From assembly GCA_009392775.1 (NCBI GenBank), contig VFFT01000071.1:1-63632 (forward strand): a stretch of 63,632 nucleotides of DNA, in the 5' to 3' direction. The translations under genes and the position numbers were made by a program. This DNA is from SAR202 cluster bacterium. GTDB lineage: Bacteria; Chloroflexota; Dehalococcoidia; UBA3495. The notes beneath the pieces are model-generated. The model searched no databases. It was not told the DNA's origin and worked only from the letters and a program-made list of their open reading frames with translations. Shown one piece after another: positions 16,188 to 24,319 of this stretch (positions are counted from its first letter, which is position 1; the number at the start of each line of letters is the position of its first letter).

Positions 16188-16814
16188 TCAGATCACACGG
16201 TAGACCCATATTTGATGGTAGGCGTCCGGCTCACCTTTTGGTAACGCTTGGAACGGTTCGGTGCATTCTACTAGTTCCCACTTCTTGGCACTGGAGAGTG
16301 TATCCTGCTTGTCTTTGAACCCCGCTGGTTCATAGATGTCGGATCTAAGGCTGAACGCTATGTAACCACCTGGTTTGGTCACCCTCACTATTTCGTCTAG
16401 AGAGTGCGGAGGAGCGTGCCCTATTGTTAAAACCCCCACTGTTATAGCTGCGTCAAAATGATCCGATGGAAACGCCAACGCATCTCCCATAACCATTTGG
16501 TGAAGTTCCGAATACACCTGTTTTTTAGATGCCTGTTCCAGCATCCCTCTAGAGAGGTCCATGGCTACTAAATTTGTGCATCCGGCTGCGTGTAGGAGTA
16601 GGCCTACTAGGCCCGTGCCTGCCCCAGCATCTAGTATTATTGAATTAGAGTGAATATACGGTAACAAAGATGCTACGGCTCGTTCGTGGCCATTCCATTC
16701 AAAGTCATTTTCAAGGTCCGTTTCGTAATCGTTTGCCCATTCATCGTATCTGGCTGATAATTCGCTGTTATTAGCCGAAGAGTAGATCCACTGGACTTTA
16801 TTCTGTTCTTCCAT
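16188..16814 (-). CDS. Class I SAM-dependent methyltransferase
   Basis: 208 residues, one Rossmann-type methyltransferase domain. Motif I is ILDAGAGTGLVGLLL (about residues 60-74), the acidic residue is in VAMDLSRGML, and motif IV is in HFDAAITVGVL. Between about 130 and 160 is the KPGGYIAFSLR segment found in UbiE/Williams-Beuren-type methyltransferases. The substrate cannot be predicted. ATG 16814 is preceded by TAGG. It is a single gene, divergent from the deacylase gene. Confidence 0.85.
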   Translation of the reverse strand: MEEQNKVQWIYSSANNSELSARYDEWANDYETDLENDFEWNGHERAVASLLPYIHSNSIILDAGAGTGLVGLLLHAAGCTNLVAMDLSRGMLEQASKKQVYSELHQMVMGDALAFPSDHFDAAITVGVLTIGHAPPHSLDEIVRVTKPGGYIAFSLRSDIYEPAGFKDKQDTLSSAKKWELVECTEPFQALPKGEPDAYHQIWVYRVI

Positions 16815-16972
16815 CTGTAACCTACCTATCTTTAGTAACCGTATCGTGTGTCGGGCTCTTGGCTACGTCGCAATTGGATATTCTATTAGCGGGTACTAAT
16901 GCCTACTTCATTACTTGCTTTATAGTGTCTGTAAAAGTAATGTACTAAACACGATTATATCAGAGGAGAAAT

Positions 16973-18532
16973 ATGTCTGACCTATTGATTCGTAATGGCC
17001 GCATAGTTGACGGTACAGGTTCAAAATCATTTTCAGGTAGTCTAAGTATTGATGGAGATACAATAACTATAATCACAGGAGATACTTCCGCTATAGATGC
17101 TGATCGGATTATTGATGCTGACAACTACATAGTATGCCCCGGGTTTATCGATATGCATTCTCATTCTGATCTTATGCTGTTAAATGATCCTTTTCATGAA
17201 CCTAAGGTTAGGCAAGGTGTCACTACAGAGGCACTCGGCATGGATGGTCTATCTTATGCTCCTTCTTCGACTGTTAACTTGGAACTGTTGTTGGGGTATC
17301 TGTCTGCTATAAATGGGACTGCTCCTGAAGGTGTCAGGTGGAGCAGCGTCAGTGACTTTTTGCAACTGTTTGATAATAAGTGTTCGTGCAATGTTGTGTA
17401 TTTTGTTCCACATGCTGCTATTAGAGTCGAGGCTATGGGTTGGGATGCCAGACCTCCCAATGCTGCTGAGCAGATGAAAATGGAAGAATTGGCTATCCAA
17501 GGTATGCGAGATGGGGCATTTGGATTTTCTACCGGATTGACCTATGCTCCGGGTGCGTACAGTGATACCGAGGAATTGGTCGGGGTATGTCGGGCAATCA
17601 GGGATACAGGTGGGATATATGTGTCACACGCCAGGTATTCTCTGGGAGATAGGCTCCTAGATCCCTTCCGAGAAGTTCTCACTATAGGTAGACAAAGTGG
17701 TATACCTGTCCATATATCTCATTACCATAATCCTGTGGATGGGATGGGTGAGAAGATGGTCGCGCTGGTCAATGAAGGCAGGAGTGCGGATATAGACGTC
17801 ACATTTGATCAGTATCCATATCCAGCAGCAAGTACTGTCCTACATTCATTATTGCCGATCTGGGTGCATGATGGTGGGCCAACCGAACTGATGAATCGTA
17901 TTAAACAACGTAGCGTGCGTGATGAAATAGGTGATTCTGTTGATCCACAATGGGGCATGACCCTTGATCATTACATAATTAGTAACGTTAAAACAGATGC
18001 TAACAAAGAATGGGAAGGACGTTCTTTAACCGATCTCGCGACGGCTAGAGGGCAACGTATGATAGACGCGATTTGCGAAATTTTGATTCAAGAAGATCTT
18101 GAGGTTGCTTTTGTAGCCAGGACTGGGAATAACGAAAACATTAGAACCATAGTAAAACATGATGCTCAAATGGTGGGATCTGACGGGATTATGACTGGGG
18201 ATTATCCTAATCCTCGAACTTATGGCACGTTCCCTTTTATTTTGGATAGACTTGTTCGTGAAGAAGGAATTTTGTCGTTGGAGGAAGCAGTTCGAAAAAT
18301 GACCTTTATGCCTGCTCAGCGGCTAGGCCTTACGGATAGAGGCGTACTACGAGATGGTATGAAAGCCGATATAGTAATGTTTAATCCTGATACTGTCACG
18401 ACACCAGCTACTTTTGAAGATCCAAAACAGTTTCCGTCGGGTATAGATTATGTGATAGTCAACGGTCAACTGGTCATTGACTCTGGAAACCATACGAGAG
18501 CTCTGCCGGGGAGATCATTAAAGTCTCAATAA
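16973..18532 (+). CDS. N-acyl-D-amino-acid deacylase-like amidohydrolase
   Basis: 519 residues, amidohydrolase superfamily. The metal-binding motif DMHSHSDLML is at about residues 60-69, GFSTGLTYAPG follows, and HISHYHN and the late SDGIMTGDYPNPR segment match D-aminoacylases. It would cleave N-acyl amino acids or related cyclic amides in the cytoplasm; there is no signal peptide. ATG 16973 has AGAGGAG just upstream. A terminator follows. This enzyme class is often expanded in marine Chloroflexota, which would fit use of peptide-like dissolved organic matter (inference). Confidence 0.87.
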   Translation: MSDLLIRNGRIVDGTGSKSFSGSLSIDGDTITIITGDTSAIDADRIIDADNYIVCPGFIDMHSHSDLMLLNDPFHEPKVRQGVTTEALGMDGLSYAPSSTVNLELLLGYLSAINGTAPEGVRWSSVSDFLQLFDNKCSCNVVYFVPHAAIRVEAMGWDARPPNAAEQMKMEELAIQGMRDGAFGFSTGLTYAPGAYSDTEELVGVCRAIRDTGGIYVSHARYSLGDRLLDPFREVLTIGRQSGIPVHISHYHNPVDGMGEKMVALVNEGRSADIDVTFDQYPYPAASTVLHSLLPIWVHDGGPTELMNRIKQRSVRDEIGDSVDPQWGMTLDHYIISNVKTDANKEWEGRSLTDLATARGQRMIDAICEILIQEDLEVAFVARTGNNENIRTIVKHDAQMVGSDGIMTGDYPNPRTYGTFPFILDRLVREEGILSLEEAVRKMTFMPAQRLGLTDRGVLRDGMKADIVMFNPDTVTTPATFEDPKQFPSGIDYVIVNGQLVIDSGNHTRALPGRSLKSQ

Positions 18533-18548
18533 TCAATCGGATCTGGTA

Positions 18549-18585
18549 ATAATAAAACCCCTCCTAAAGAGAGGGGTTTTATTAT
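18549..18585. terminator. Bidirectional intrinsic terminator
   Basis: Perfect 15-base arms at 18549-18563 and 18571-18585 (core CCCCTC/GAGGGG with A/T flanks) and a seven-base loop. It lies between the convergent deacylase and enoyl-CoA hydratase genes and can serve both. Confidence 0.9.
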
Positions 18586-18628
18586 ATGTGCTAAGACTAT
18601 CAGTGACCTAAGTATATATCCAGATATT

Positions 18629-19393
18629 TTATCGGCCTTTCCAAACAGGAGCTCTCTTTTCAGCAAAGGCTTTTACACCTTCTTCCGCATCTTCAGTATG
18701 AAGTATTACATCTCTCTTCAGTTGAGCGAATGCGACACGTCGCTCTAGATCCATGGCTGCTCCCATAATAGAGGACTCTTTTATGGCTGCTAATGATAAT
18801 GGTGCGTTAGCTACTATTTTTCGAGCAATTTCTTCTGCACGGGTTAACACTTGGTCAGGTTCGACCACATGGTTCACTAACATCAGCTCTCTCGCTTTTT
18901 CAGCGTCTATAAAATCGCCGGTAAATAATATTTCAAAGGCTATGTTTTTCGGCAATACCTGCGCTAACAATGCAGGTCCGCTCACTGAGGCTATACCTCG
19001 TTTTACTTGAGGCCAACCAAATTGAGCCTCAGTAGAAGCTATCCTTATGTCGCTACCGAGGGCCAGTCCGCATCCCTGTGCCAAGCAAACACCATTTATC
19101 GCAGCAATTATTGGCTTCCAAATGTTCGATTGAACTACATATAGGTCACCAGTGCTTGGGCCTTCGTTGGCACGGGCATTCGCCATGGCTACTAAATCGT
19201 GACCGGTAGAGAAGGCTCTACCATTACCAGTAACAATGGCGCACCTAACTTCTGGGTTATTTTGGACGTCCTGAAACGAGTCCCAGAGAATCTGGCGCAT
19301 AGGGGGATCTATAGCGTTAAGCTTTTCTGGCCTATTAAGGGTTATGAAGGCTATTCCGTCTTTTATTTCGTATAATGCTTCTGGTTCTGGCAC
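18629..19393 (-). CDS. Enoyl-CoA hydratase/isomerase (crotonase) family protein
   Basis: 254 residues, normal crotonase length. The oxyanion-hole segments are GNGRAFSTGHDL (about 55-66) and GVCLAQGCGLALGSDIRIAS (about 101-120). The place of the second catalytic glutamate (usually in PExxxG) reads PQVKRGIASVSG with no glutamate, so the reaction may not be simple hydration. The start is GTG 19393 with AGGAG upstream. It is on the same strand and 74 bases downstream of two CaiB-type CoA transferase genes, which suggests an acyl-CoA breakdown or activation pathway. Confidence 0.87.
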   Translation of the reverse strand: MPEPEALYEIKDGIAFITLNRPEKLNAIDPPMRQILWDSFQDVQNNPEVRCAIVTGNGRAFSTGHDLVAMANARANEGPSTGDLYVVQSNIWKPIIAAINGVCLAQGCGLALGSDIRIASTEAQFGWPQVKRGIASVSGPALLAQVLPKNIAFEILFTGDFIDAEKARELMLVNHVVEPDQVLTRAEEIARKIVANAPLSLAAIKESSIMGAAMDLERRVAFAQLKRDVILHTEDAEEGVKAFAEKRAPVWKGR

Positions 19394-19467
19394 AATCGTG
19401 TCTCCTTATTATTTTATAGTGTGTCTGGTCCTTTTTAGAAGTACGGATGTTTATAGTCTAGTATATG

Positions 19468-20742
19468 TCAGATAATACGGGAGCCAGTCGGTTTTGTCCC
19501 TATTACTCCCGTTTCCTCCAAGTTTGTTATCGCTGCGTCAGTTAACCCTAAGAATTCACTGTATACGGTATGGTTGTGTTGGCCTAAAGTGGGTGCAGGC
19601 CAATGGACTTGACCTGGTGTAACCGACATTTTCCAGGCAAAGCCTGGGTACCATTTGGGGCCTACTTGTGGGTGGTCCACATTGTTAAATGTGTTTCTTT
19701 CTGAAAAGTGAGGATCTTCCAAAAGATCTGGACCACGGAGAACGGGACCGCTGGGTACACCAGCTTCCTGTAGTTTATGGACAATACCGTACATTTCGTG
19801 GTTAATTGTCCAGTCACCGATCAACTTATCTAGTTCGGCCTGATGGAAGAGACGCTGCTCATTATTTGAAAATTTGTCGGTTGAATGTAATTGCGGATCG
19901 CCTATTACATTCACAAGATTTTGCCATTCGGATTCATTAGTTATAGCAATAGTCACCCAGCGGTCATCTCCGCTGCAGGGATATATGTTATGAGGCGAAA
20001 AATATGGTGAGTGATTTCCTATTCGTTCAGGTTCAGCACCGCTAATCTGGTAGCTTACAACTTCTCCCCCTATTAGTGATACTGCTGATTCCTGCTGGGA
20101 CACGTCCACGAACATACCCTTGCCGGTTTTTTTCCGATATCTTAACGCAGCCAATACAAGTCCCGCAGCGTGGGAGCCAGTTATAGGATCTCCGTGATTA
20201 ATTCCGGATTTCATAGGACCATCATGCTCATATCCTGTCATATGAGCCATTCCACATAATTGCTCTTGCCCAATACCGTACGCAACGTATCCTTTCCATG
20301 GCCCACTATTCCCAAACGCTGGCATGGATACGTAAATTATGTCCGGTCTAATGGACTTTAGTTTTTCGTAATCGTATCCGAGCCTTTCAAGACTGCCTTG
20401 CCTGAAATTTTCGACAACTACGTCACTGATGGACACAAGTTCTTCGAATACTTTTCGGCCAGGTTCTTCCGTAAGCTCCAAACTTATACCGTATTTGCTC
20501 ATATGTAGACAGTTGAACCAGCCATTTCGATTCCAAGGTTCGCTACCAGGTTCAGCATCAGGATATGCAGCAATTCCAGGAGCAGGAGTCACTGGGCCTC
20601 TATGTGAATCGTATACTCGTAGGGATTCCATCTTAATGACTTGTGCTCCCATATCCGCCATTAGTTTGGTGCAATATGGTCCTGCCCATATTCGAGACAG
20701 ATCAAGTATTCTATAGTTCTTTAAAGGCTGATTGTTTTCCAT
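19468..20742 (-). CDS. CaiB/BaiF-family CoA transferase (first paralogue)
   Basis: 424 residues, type III CoA transferase. YRILDLSRIWAGPYCTKLMADMGAQVIKME at the N-terminus is diagnostic, followed by VENFRQGSLERLGYDYE. The aspartate that forms the acyl-aspartyl anhydride is present in GINHGDPITGSHAAG. It transfers CoA between carboxylic acids; the substrate is unknown. Its ATG follows directly after the stop of the other CaiB gene (TAGATG), with GGAG upstream inside that gene. The two probably work together, perhaps as a heteromer, since only this one keeps the catalytic aspartate. Confidence 0.92.
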   Translation of the reverse strand: MENNQPLKNYRILDLSRIWAGPYCTKLMADMGAQVIKMESLRVYDSHRGPVTPAPGIAAYPDAEPGSEPWNRNGWFNCLHMSKYGISLELTEEPGRKVFEELVSISDVVVENFRQGSLERLGYDYEKLKSIRPDIIYVSMPAFGNSGPWKGYVAYGIGQEQLCGMAHMTGYEHDGPMKSGINHGDPITGSHAAGLVLAALRYRKKTGKGMFVDVSQQESAVSLIGGEVVSYQISGAEPERIGNHSPYFSPHNIYPCSGDDRWVTIAITNESEWQNLVNVIGDPQLHSTDKFSNNEQRLFHQAELDKLIGDWTINHEMYGIVHKLQEAGVPSGPVLRGPDLLEDPHFSERNTFNNVDHPQVGPKWYPGFAWKMSVTPGQVHWPAPTLGQHNHTVYSEFLGLTDAAITNLEETGVIGTKPTGSRII

Positions 20743-21945
20743 CTAAACCACTCCATCTGAGCGAAGAGATAGGAATGTTTCCTGAGAATATCCAAGTTTT
20801 TTACATATAATTTCTTCGGTGTTTTCCCCCAGAAGTGGAGCTCTCTGATATACCCATGCAGCGACTTCTGTGTGTGGGCTAATAGGAGGGCCTGGGTATT
20901 TGAGAGTTCCAGCAACGGGGTGGTCGAGATCAACAAAATAATCCCTGGCTTCGAGTTGTTCCATTTCTAGGATGTCTTGCATGTTGGCTACAAAGGAAAA
21001 CCCTAATCCGTGCTCCTGACCAGCTTTAAATATGTCGACTTTGTTATTGTCTAATAACCATGGCAACATCAAGGCATCTACTTCATCAGCGTATAATAAA
21101 CGACCTTGTCGGGAAGCGTATTTCTCCTCGCCCAGTTCTTCACGTTCCATGATATTGGATACTTCAGGCCAGTTTTGATCCGGTCCGGCAATTATTCCCA
21201 CGTATCCGTCACCGCACGGGTATATGCCCCATGCTGCTCGTCCGTAACCTCTATTACCTACGCGAGAATATTCTTGTCCAGAGTAACTGTATTGCATTAG
21301 GGCATTTTCAAGGACATTAGTCGCATATTCTGCGATTGATAAATCTATATGTTGTCCTGACCCAGTTTCCTCTGCATGCATCAATGCAGTCATACTAGCC
21401 ACAAAAGCATTCTGACCTGTGCCTAGTTGTGCTAATGGTGCGCCCTCTTTTAGCGGGGTACCCTCGGGCTCCCCTGTTATATTCATCAATCCGCCGGTTG
21501 CATATAGGTTAAGTTCAGTACCTTTCCAATCTTTGTATGGGCCAGTTTGCCCGTAGTTTGATATAGAAGTCACTACCAGTTGTGGATTTATTTTATGGAG
21601 TTCGTCGTAGCTTAGACCTAGGGAGTCCATTGTGTCTGGGGAGAAGTTTTCTACTAATATATCAGCTGATTTAATTAGGTCCTTTACTATAGATTGTCCT
21701 TGCTCCGATTTTATATCTAGGGTGATGCTTTGCTTAGAAGTATTAAGGTAGAGGAACCATGCGCCTGTATCAATAGTTGATGTTGGGGAGGCAAAAGGAC
21801 CATACCCTCGGATTGGGTCACCGTTGTTGGGAGATTCTATCTTGATGACTTCTGCGCCGAGAGTGGCAAATAGTTTAGTGCAATAAGGTCCGGAAAAATA
21901 GCGTGAGAGGTCAATTACCTTAACCCCTTCCAATAAACCAGGCAT
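20743..21945 (-). CDS. CaiB/BaiF-family CoA transferase (second paralogue)
   Basis: About 400 residues from ATG 21945, chosen because MPGLLEGVKVIDLSRYFSG is the usual family beginning; the frame is open to 22053. It has GPYCTKLFATLGAEVIKIESP and VENFSPDTMDSLGLSYDEL. At the catalytic aspartate position the alignment with the neighbour reads GAPLAQLGTGQNA, with glutamine where the other has aspartate. Activity as an ordinary CoA transferase is therefore uncertain, although glutamine at this place is not rare in the family. It is the first gene of the leftward unit and divergent from the PLP enzyme gene. Confidence 0.9.
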   Translation of the reverse strand: MPGLLEGVKVIDLSRYFSGPYCTKLFATLGAEVIKIESPNNGDPIRGYGPFASPTSTIDTGAWFLYLNTSKQSITLDIKSEQGQSIVKDLIKSADILVENFSPDTMDSLGLSYDELHKINPQLVVTSISNYGQTGPYKDWKGTELNLYATGGLMNITGEPEGTPLKEGAPLAQLGTGQNAFVASMTALMHAEETGSGQHIDLSIAEYATNVLENALMQYSYSGQEYSRVGNRGYGRAAWGIYPCGDGYVGIIAGPDQNWPEVSNIMEREELGEEKYASRQGRLLYADEVDALMLPWLLDNNKVDIFKAGQEHGLGFSFVANMQDILEMEQLEARDYFVDLDHPVAGTLKYPGPPISPHTEVAAWVYQRAPLLGENTEEIICKKLGYSQETFLSLRSDGVV

Positions 21946-22072
21946 AAATGAGGGCCCTTTCAGAATATCTGAGATATTGTTACATTGGCAGTTATTAAAT
22001 GCAAGCAAGGTGCGCTTATACAGTTGCTGTTGCCCAGAGTATAATGGGTTCATCGAGATTGGAAGGTTATAT

Positions 22073-23179
22073 ATGGAAAAACCGACATTTCAGCCTGTAG
22101 GGACCCCCGTAATGGAATTGGATACGCCAGCTTTGGTATTGGATATCGAAGCGCTGAATTTTAATCTTGAAAAGATGTCTTCAATAATCGGCCAGAGTGA
22201 TGTGGGAATTCGTTCCCATGTCTCTACTTTTGGTTGTCCAGCGATTGCACATTTATATGCTGACAAAGTTCCTGGGAATAGCGGGATAGCCGTAAACACT
22301 ATAGGTGAATGCGAAGTTTTTGCGAATGCAGGATTTTCGGACATTTTAATTACCAACCAAATCATCACTAGATCTAAGATCCTCAGACTCTGTAGCTTTG
22401 CTGCTAATCACTCAGTTCAGGTCCTCGTGGATAATCCCCAAAACGTCAGAGATCTGTCCGATTTAGCGGTAAATAGTGGAGTAATAATTGGCTGTAAGGT
22501 TGAGATTGATGTTGGTCTCGGTCGCGGCGGACTTTCAGATCCTGGTGAAATAACAGAGTTAGCTAACTCGATATTGGCGCTGGATAATCTGGAGCTTACT
22601 GGTATGACTGCTAACTTTTTGCCCTTACACGTCTCATCAGTATCGACAAAACCCTCCACGGAGAGCCTGCTGGAAATATTCACGGATACGATCAGTCAGG
22701 TGACTGACATTGATGCTAAATACCGGTTTTTGAGTGTCCGATCTAATGAGGGTTTCCAAGATCTACTCAGTGCTTCTGAGATTAGTGAAATACAAATAGA
22801 TACAGTGCCGTTGATGGATCAGAAGTCTCTAAAAATGAATCTCCAATTTAAACCCTCGGTAAAGGTCCTCTGCTCAGTGCTGAGTCATCCGATTCCAACC
22901 CGAGTAGTTGTAGATGCAGGTCATAAAACTACAGGACCCGATATCGGCCTTCCGGTTGTGGACGGATTGAGCGGTATTGAAGCTGTGAAATTCAGTGCTG
23001 AACATGGAGCTTTGGAGGTTGGTGACAATGCTACACAGATTTTGGCTCCCAATGATAAAGTCTGGTTAATACCATTTGATTTGAGTCTATGTACTAACCA
23101 ATTTGACTATTTTAGAGTTGTTCGAAACAATGTTTTGCATGGATTGTGGCCAATATCATCAAGAGGATCGTTTGGATAG
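22073..23179 (+). CDS. PLP fold-III (D-threonine aldolase/D-serine dehydratase-like) protein lacking the PLP lysine
   Basis: About 368 residues from ATG 22073, which has GGAAGG six bases upstream (the frame is open to 21977). The N-terminal GTPVMELDTPALVLDIEALNFN and the glycine-rich IDVGLGRGG match the alanine racemase-fold D-threonine aldolase/DSD1 family. The C-terminal SAEHG and WPISSRG match that family's metal-site domain. In functional members a lysine pair follows R-x-H (as in the neighbour, R47-G-H-G-K51-N-H-K54). Here the same positions read R47-S-H-V-S51-T-F-G54, so no Schiff-base lysine is available. It may be a non-PLP binding protein or have other chemistry. It is followed by its paralogue after 30 bases. 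Confidence 0.8.
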   Translation: MEKPTFQPVGTPVMELDTPALVLDIEALNFNLEKMSSIIGQSDVGIRSHVSTFGCPAIAHLYADKVPGNSGIAVNTIGECEVFANAGFSDILITNQIITRSKILRLCSFAANHSVQVLVDNPQNVRDLSDLAVNSGVIIGCKVEIDVGLGRGGLSDPGEITELANSILALDNLELTGMTANFLPLHVSSVSTKPSTESLLEIFTDTISQVTDIDAKYRFLSVRSNEGFQDLLSASEISEIQIDTVPLMDQKSLKMNLQFKPSVKVLCSVLSHPIPTRVVVDAGHKTTGPDIGLPVVDGLSGIEAVKFSAEHGALEVGDNATQILAPNDKVWLIPFDLSLCTNQFDYFRVVRNNVLHGLWPISSRGSFG

Positions 23180-23209
23180 GATTAGCTTGCATATCTAGGA
23201 GATGATGGT

Positions 23210-24310
23210 ATGACAATTTCGTATAGGCCTTTAATAGGGACTCCAATGGGTGATCTCGATACGCCTTGTCTGGTAGTTGATATGGATAATCTGGATCACA
23301 ATATGTCTGTAATGGCAGATTATTATGCTACTAGAAATACCAAACTCAGAGGACATGGTAAGAACCATAAGACACCTGCAATCGCTCTGCGTCAGATTAA
23401 CCGCGGTGGGACTGTTGAAGGAGTATGTTCAGCTAAGGTGTCAGAAGCTGAAGTAATGGTGCACGGTGGGATCAAAAATGTGATGATCACTAGTGAAATT
23501 ATCGCTCCATTGAAGATTGAAAGGCTGTGTAATTTAGCTAAACAAGCTGACATTATTGTGGCGTGTGACAATCTGGATAACGCGCGGAATATATCACGGT
23601 CTGCAGTATCCCATGGAGTTAGTATAGGAATAGTAGTAGAACTCGAGACGGGGTTGGAAAGGTGCGGCGTCCAGGATATTGAATCAGGAGTGGAGCTTGT
23701 TAAATCTATTTCAGGGTTGCCTGCAGTTCAATTTAAAGGAATTATGAGTCACCAGATGATGTCTGAAGTATCTTCTGATAAGGAAGATAGGATATTGGAA
23801 GGAAAACGACTTATACAGCCTATGATAGATTTGAGAAAGGCGATTGAATCGGAGGGAATTGAAGTAGAAATAGTATCTACGGGTGAAACTTGGAGTTATG
23901 ACGTTGCTGGGGATATTGATGGTGTAACAGAGATACAAGGGGGTACCTACCTGCTAATGGAGACTGCGTACGACTATATGTCTGATTTCCAGTTTGCTGC
24001 TTCCATCCTGACGACGGTCATAAGCGCACCACGGCTAGGTATCGCCATTGGAGATGCGGGTACTCGGTGTGTTGGGGCTATAAAAGGGGTACCATTGGTG
24101 TATCAGAGACCGGATATCAGTGTCTCTGGAATGGATGCTGACCATTGTGTTTTTAATACCCCTAATCTGCAGCTAAGTGTGGGGGAGCAACTCCGATTGA
24201 TTCCCGGGCAGCAGGATGCGATGATCAGTCGTTGGGACAATATAGTGGGTATACGCGACCAAAAGGTTGAGATTGTCTGGGATATTCTGGCTAGAGGTAC
24301 CCACTCTTAA
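23210..24310 (+). CDS. PLP fold-III enzyme, D-threonine aldolase/D-serine dehydratase-like
   Basis: 366 residues. The same fold as the preceding gene, and the first 56 residues align without gaps (GTPMGDLDTPCLVVDMDNLDHN). The PLP lysine region RGHGKNHKTPAI is intact with K51 and K54. VVELETGLERCGV holds the phosphate-binding glycine region. The C-terminus has DADHCVF and DILARG at the metal-site positions. It should act on D-beta-hydroxy amino acids (aldol cleavage or dehydration). ATG 23210 is preceded by AGGAGATG. It is the last gene of the rightward pair and convergent with metH. Confidence 0.85.
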   Translation: MTISYRPLIGTPMGDLDTPCLVVDMDNLDHNMSVMADYYATRNTKLRGHGKNHKTPAIALRQINRGGTVEGVCSAKVSEAEVMVHGGIKNVMITSEIIAPLKIERLCNLAKQADIIVACDNLDNARNISRSAVSHGVSIGIVVELETGLERCGVQDIESGVELVKSISGLPAVQFKGIMSHQMMSEVSSDKEDRILEGKRLIQPMIDLRKAIESEGIEVEIVSTGETWSYDVAGDIDGVTEIQGGTYLLMETAYDYMSDFQFAASILTTVISAPRLGIAIGDAGTRCVGAIKGVPLVYQRPDISVSGMDADHCVFNTPNLQLSVGEQLRLIPGQQDAMISRWDNIVGIRDQKVEIVWDILARGTHS

Positions 24311-24319
24311 CACTGTTAT

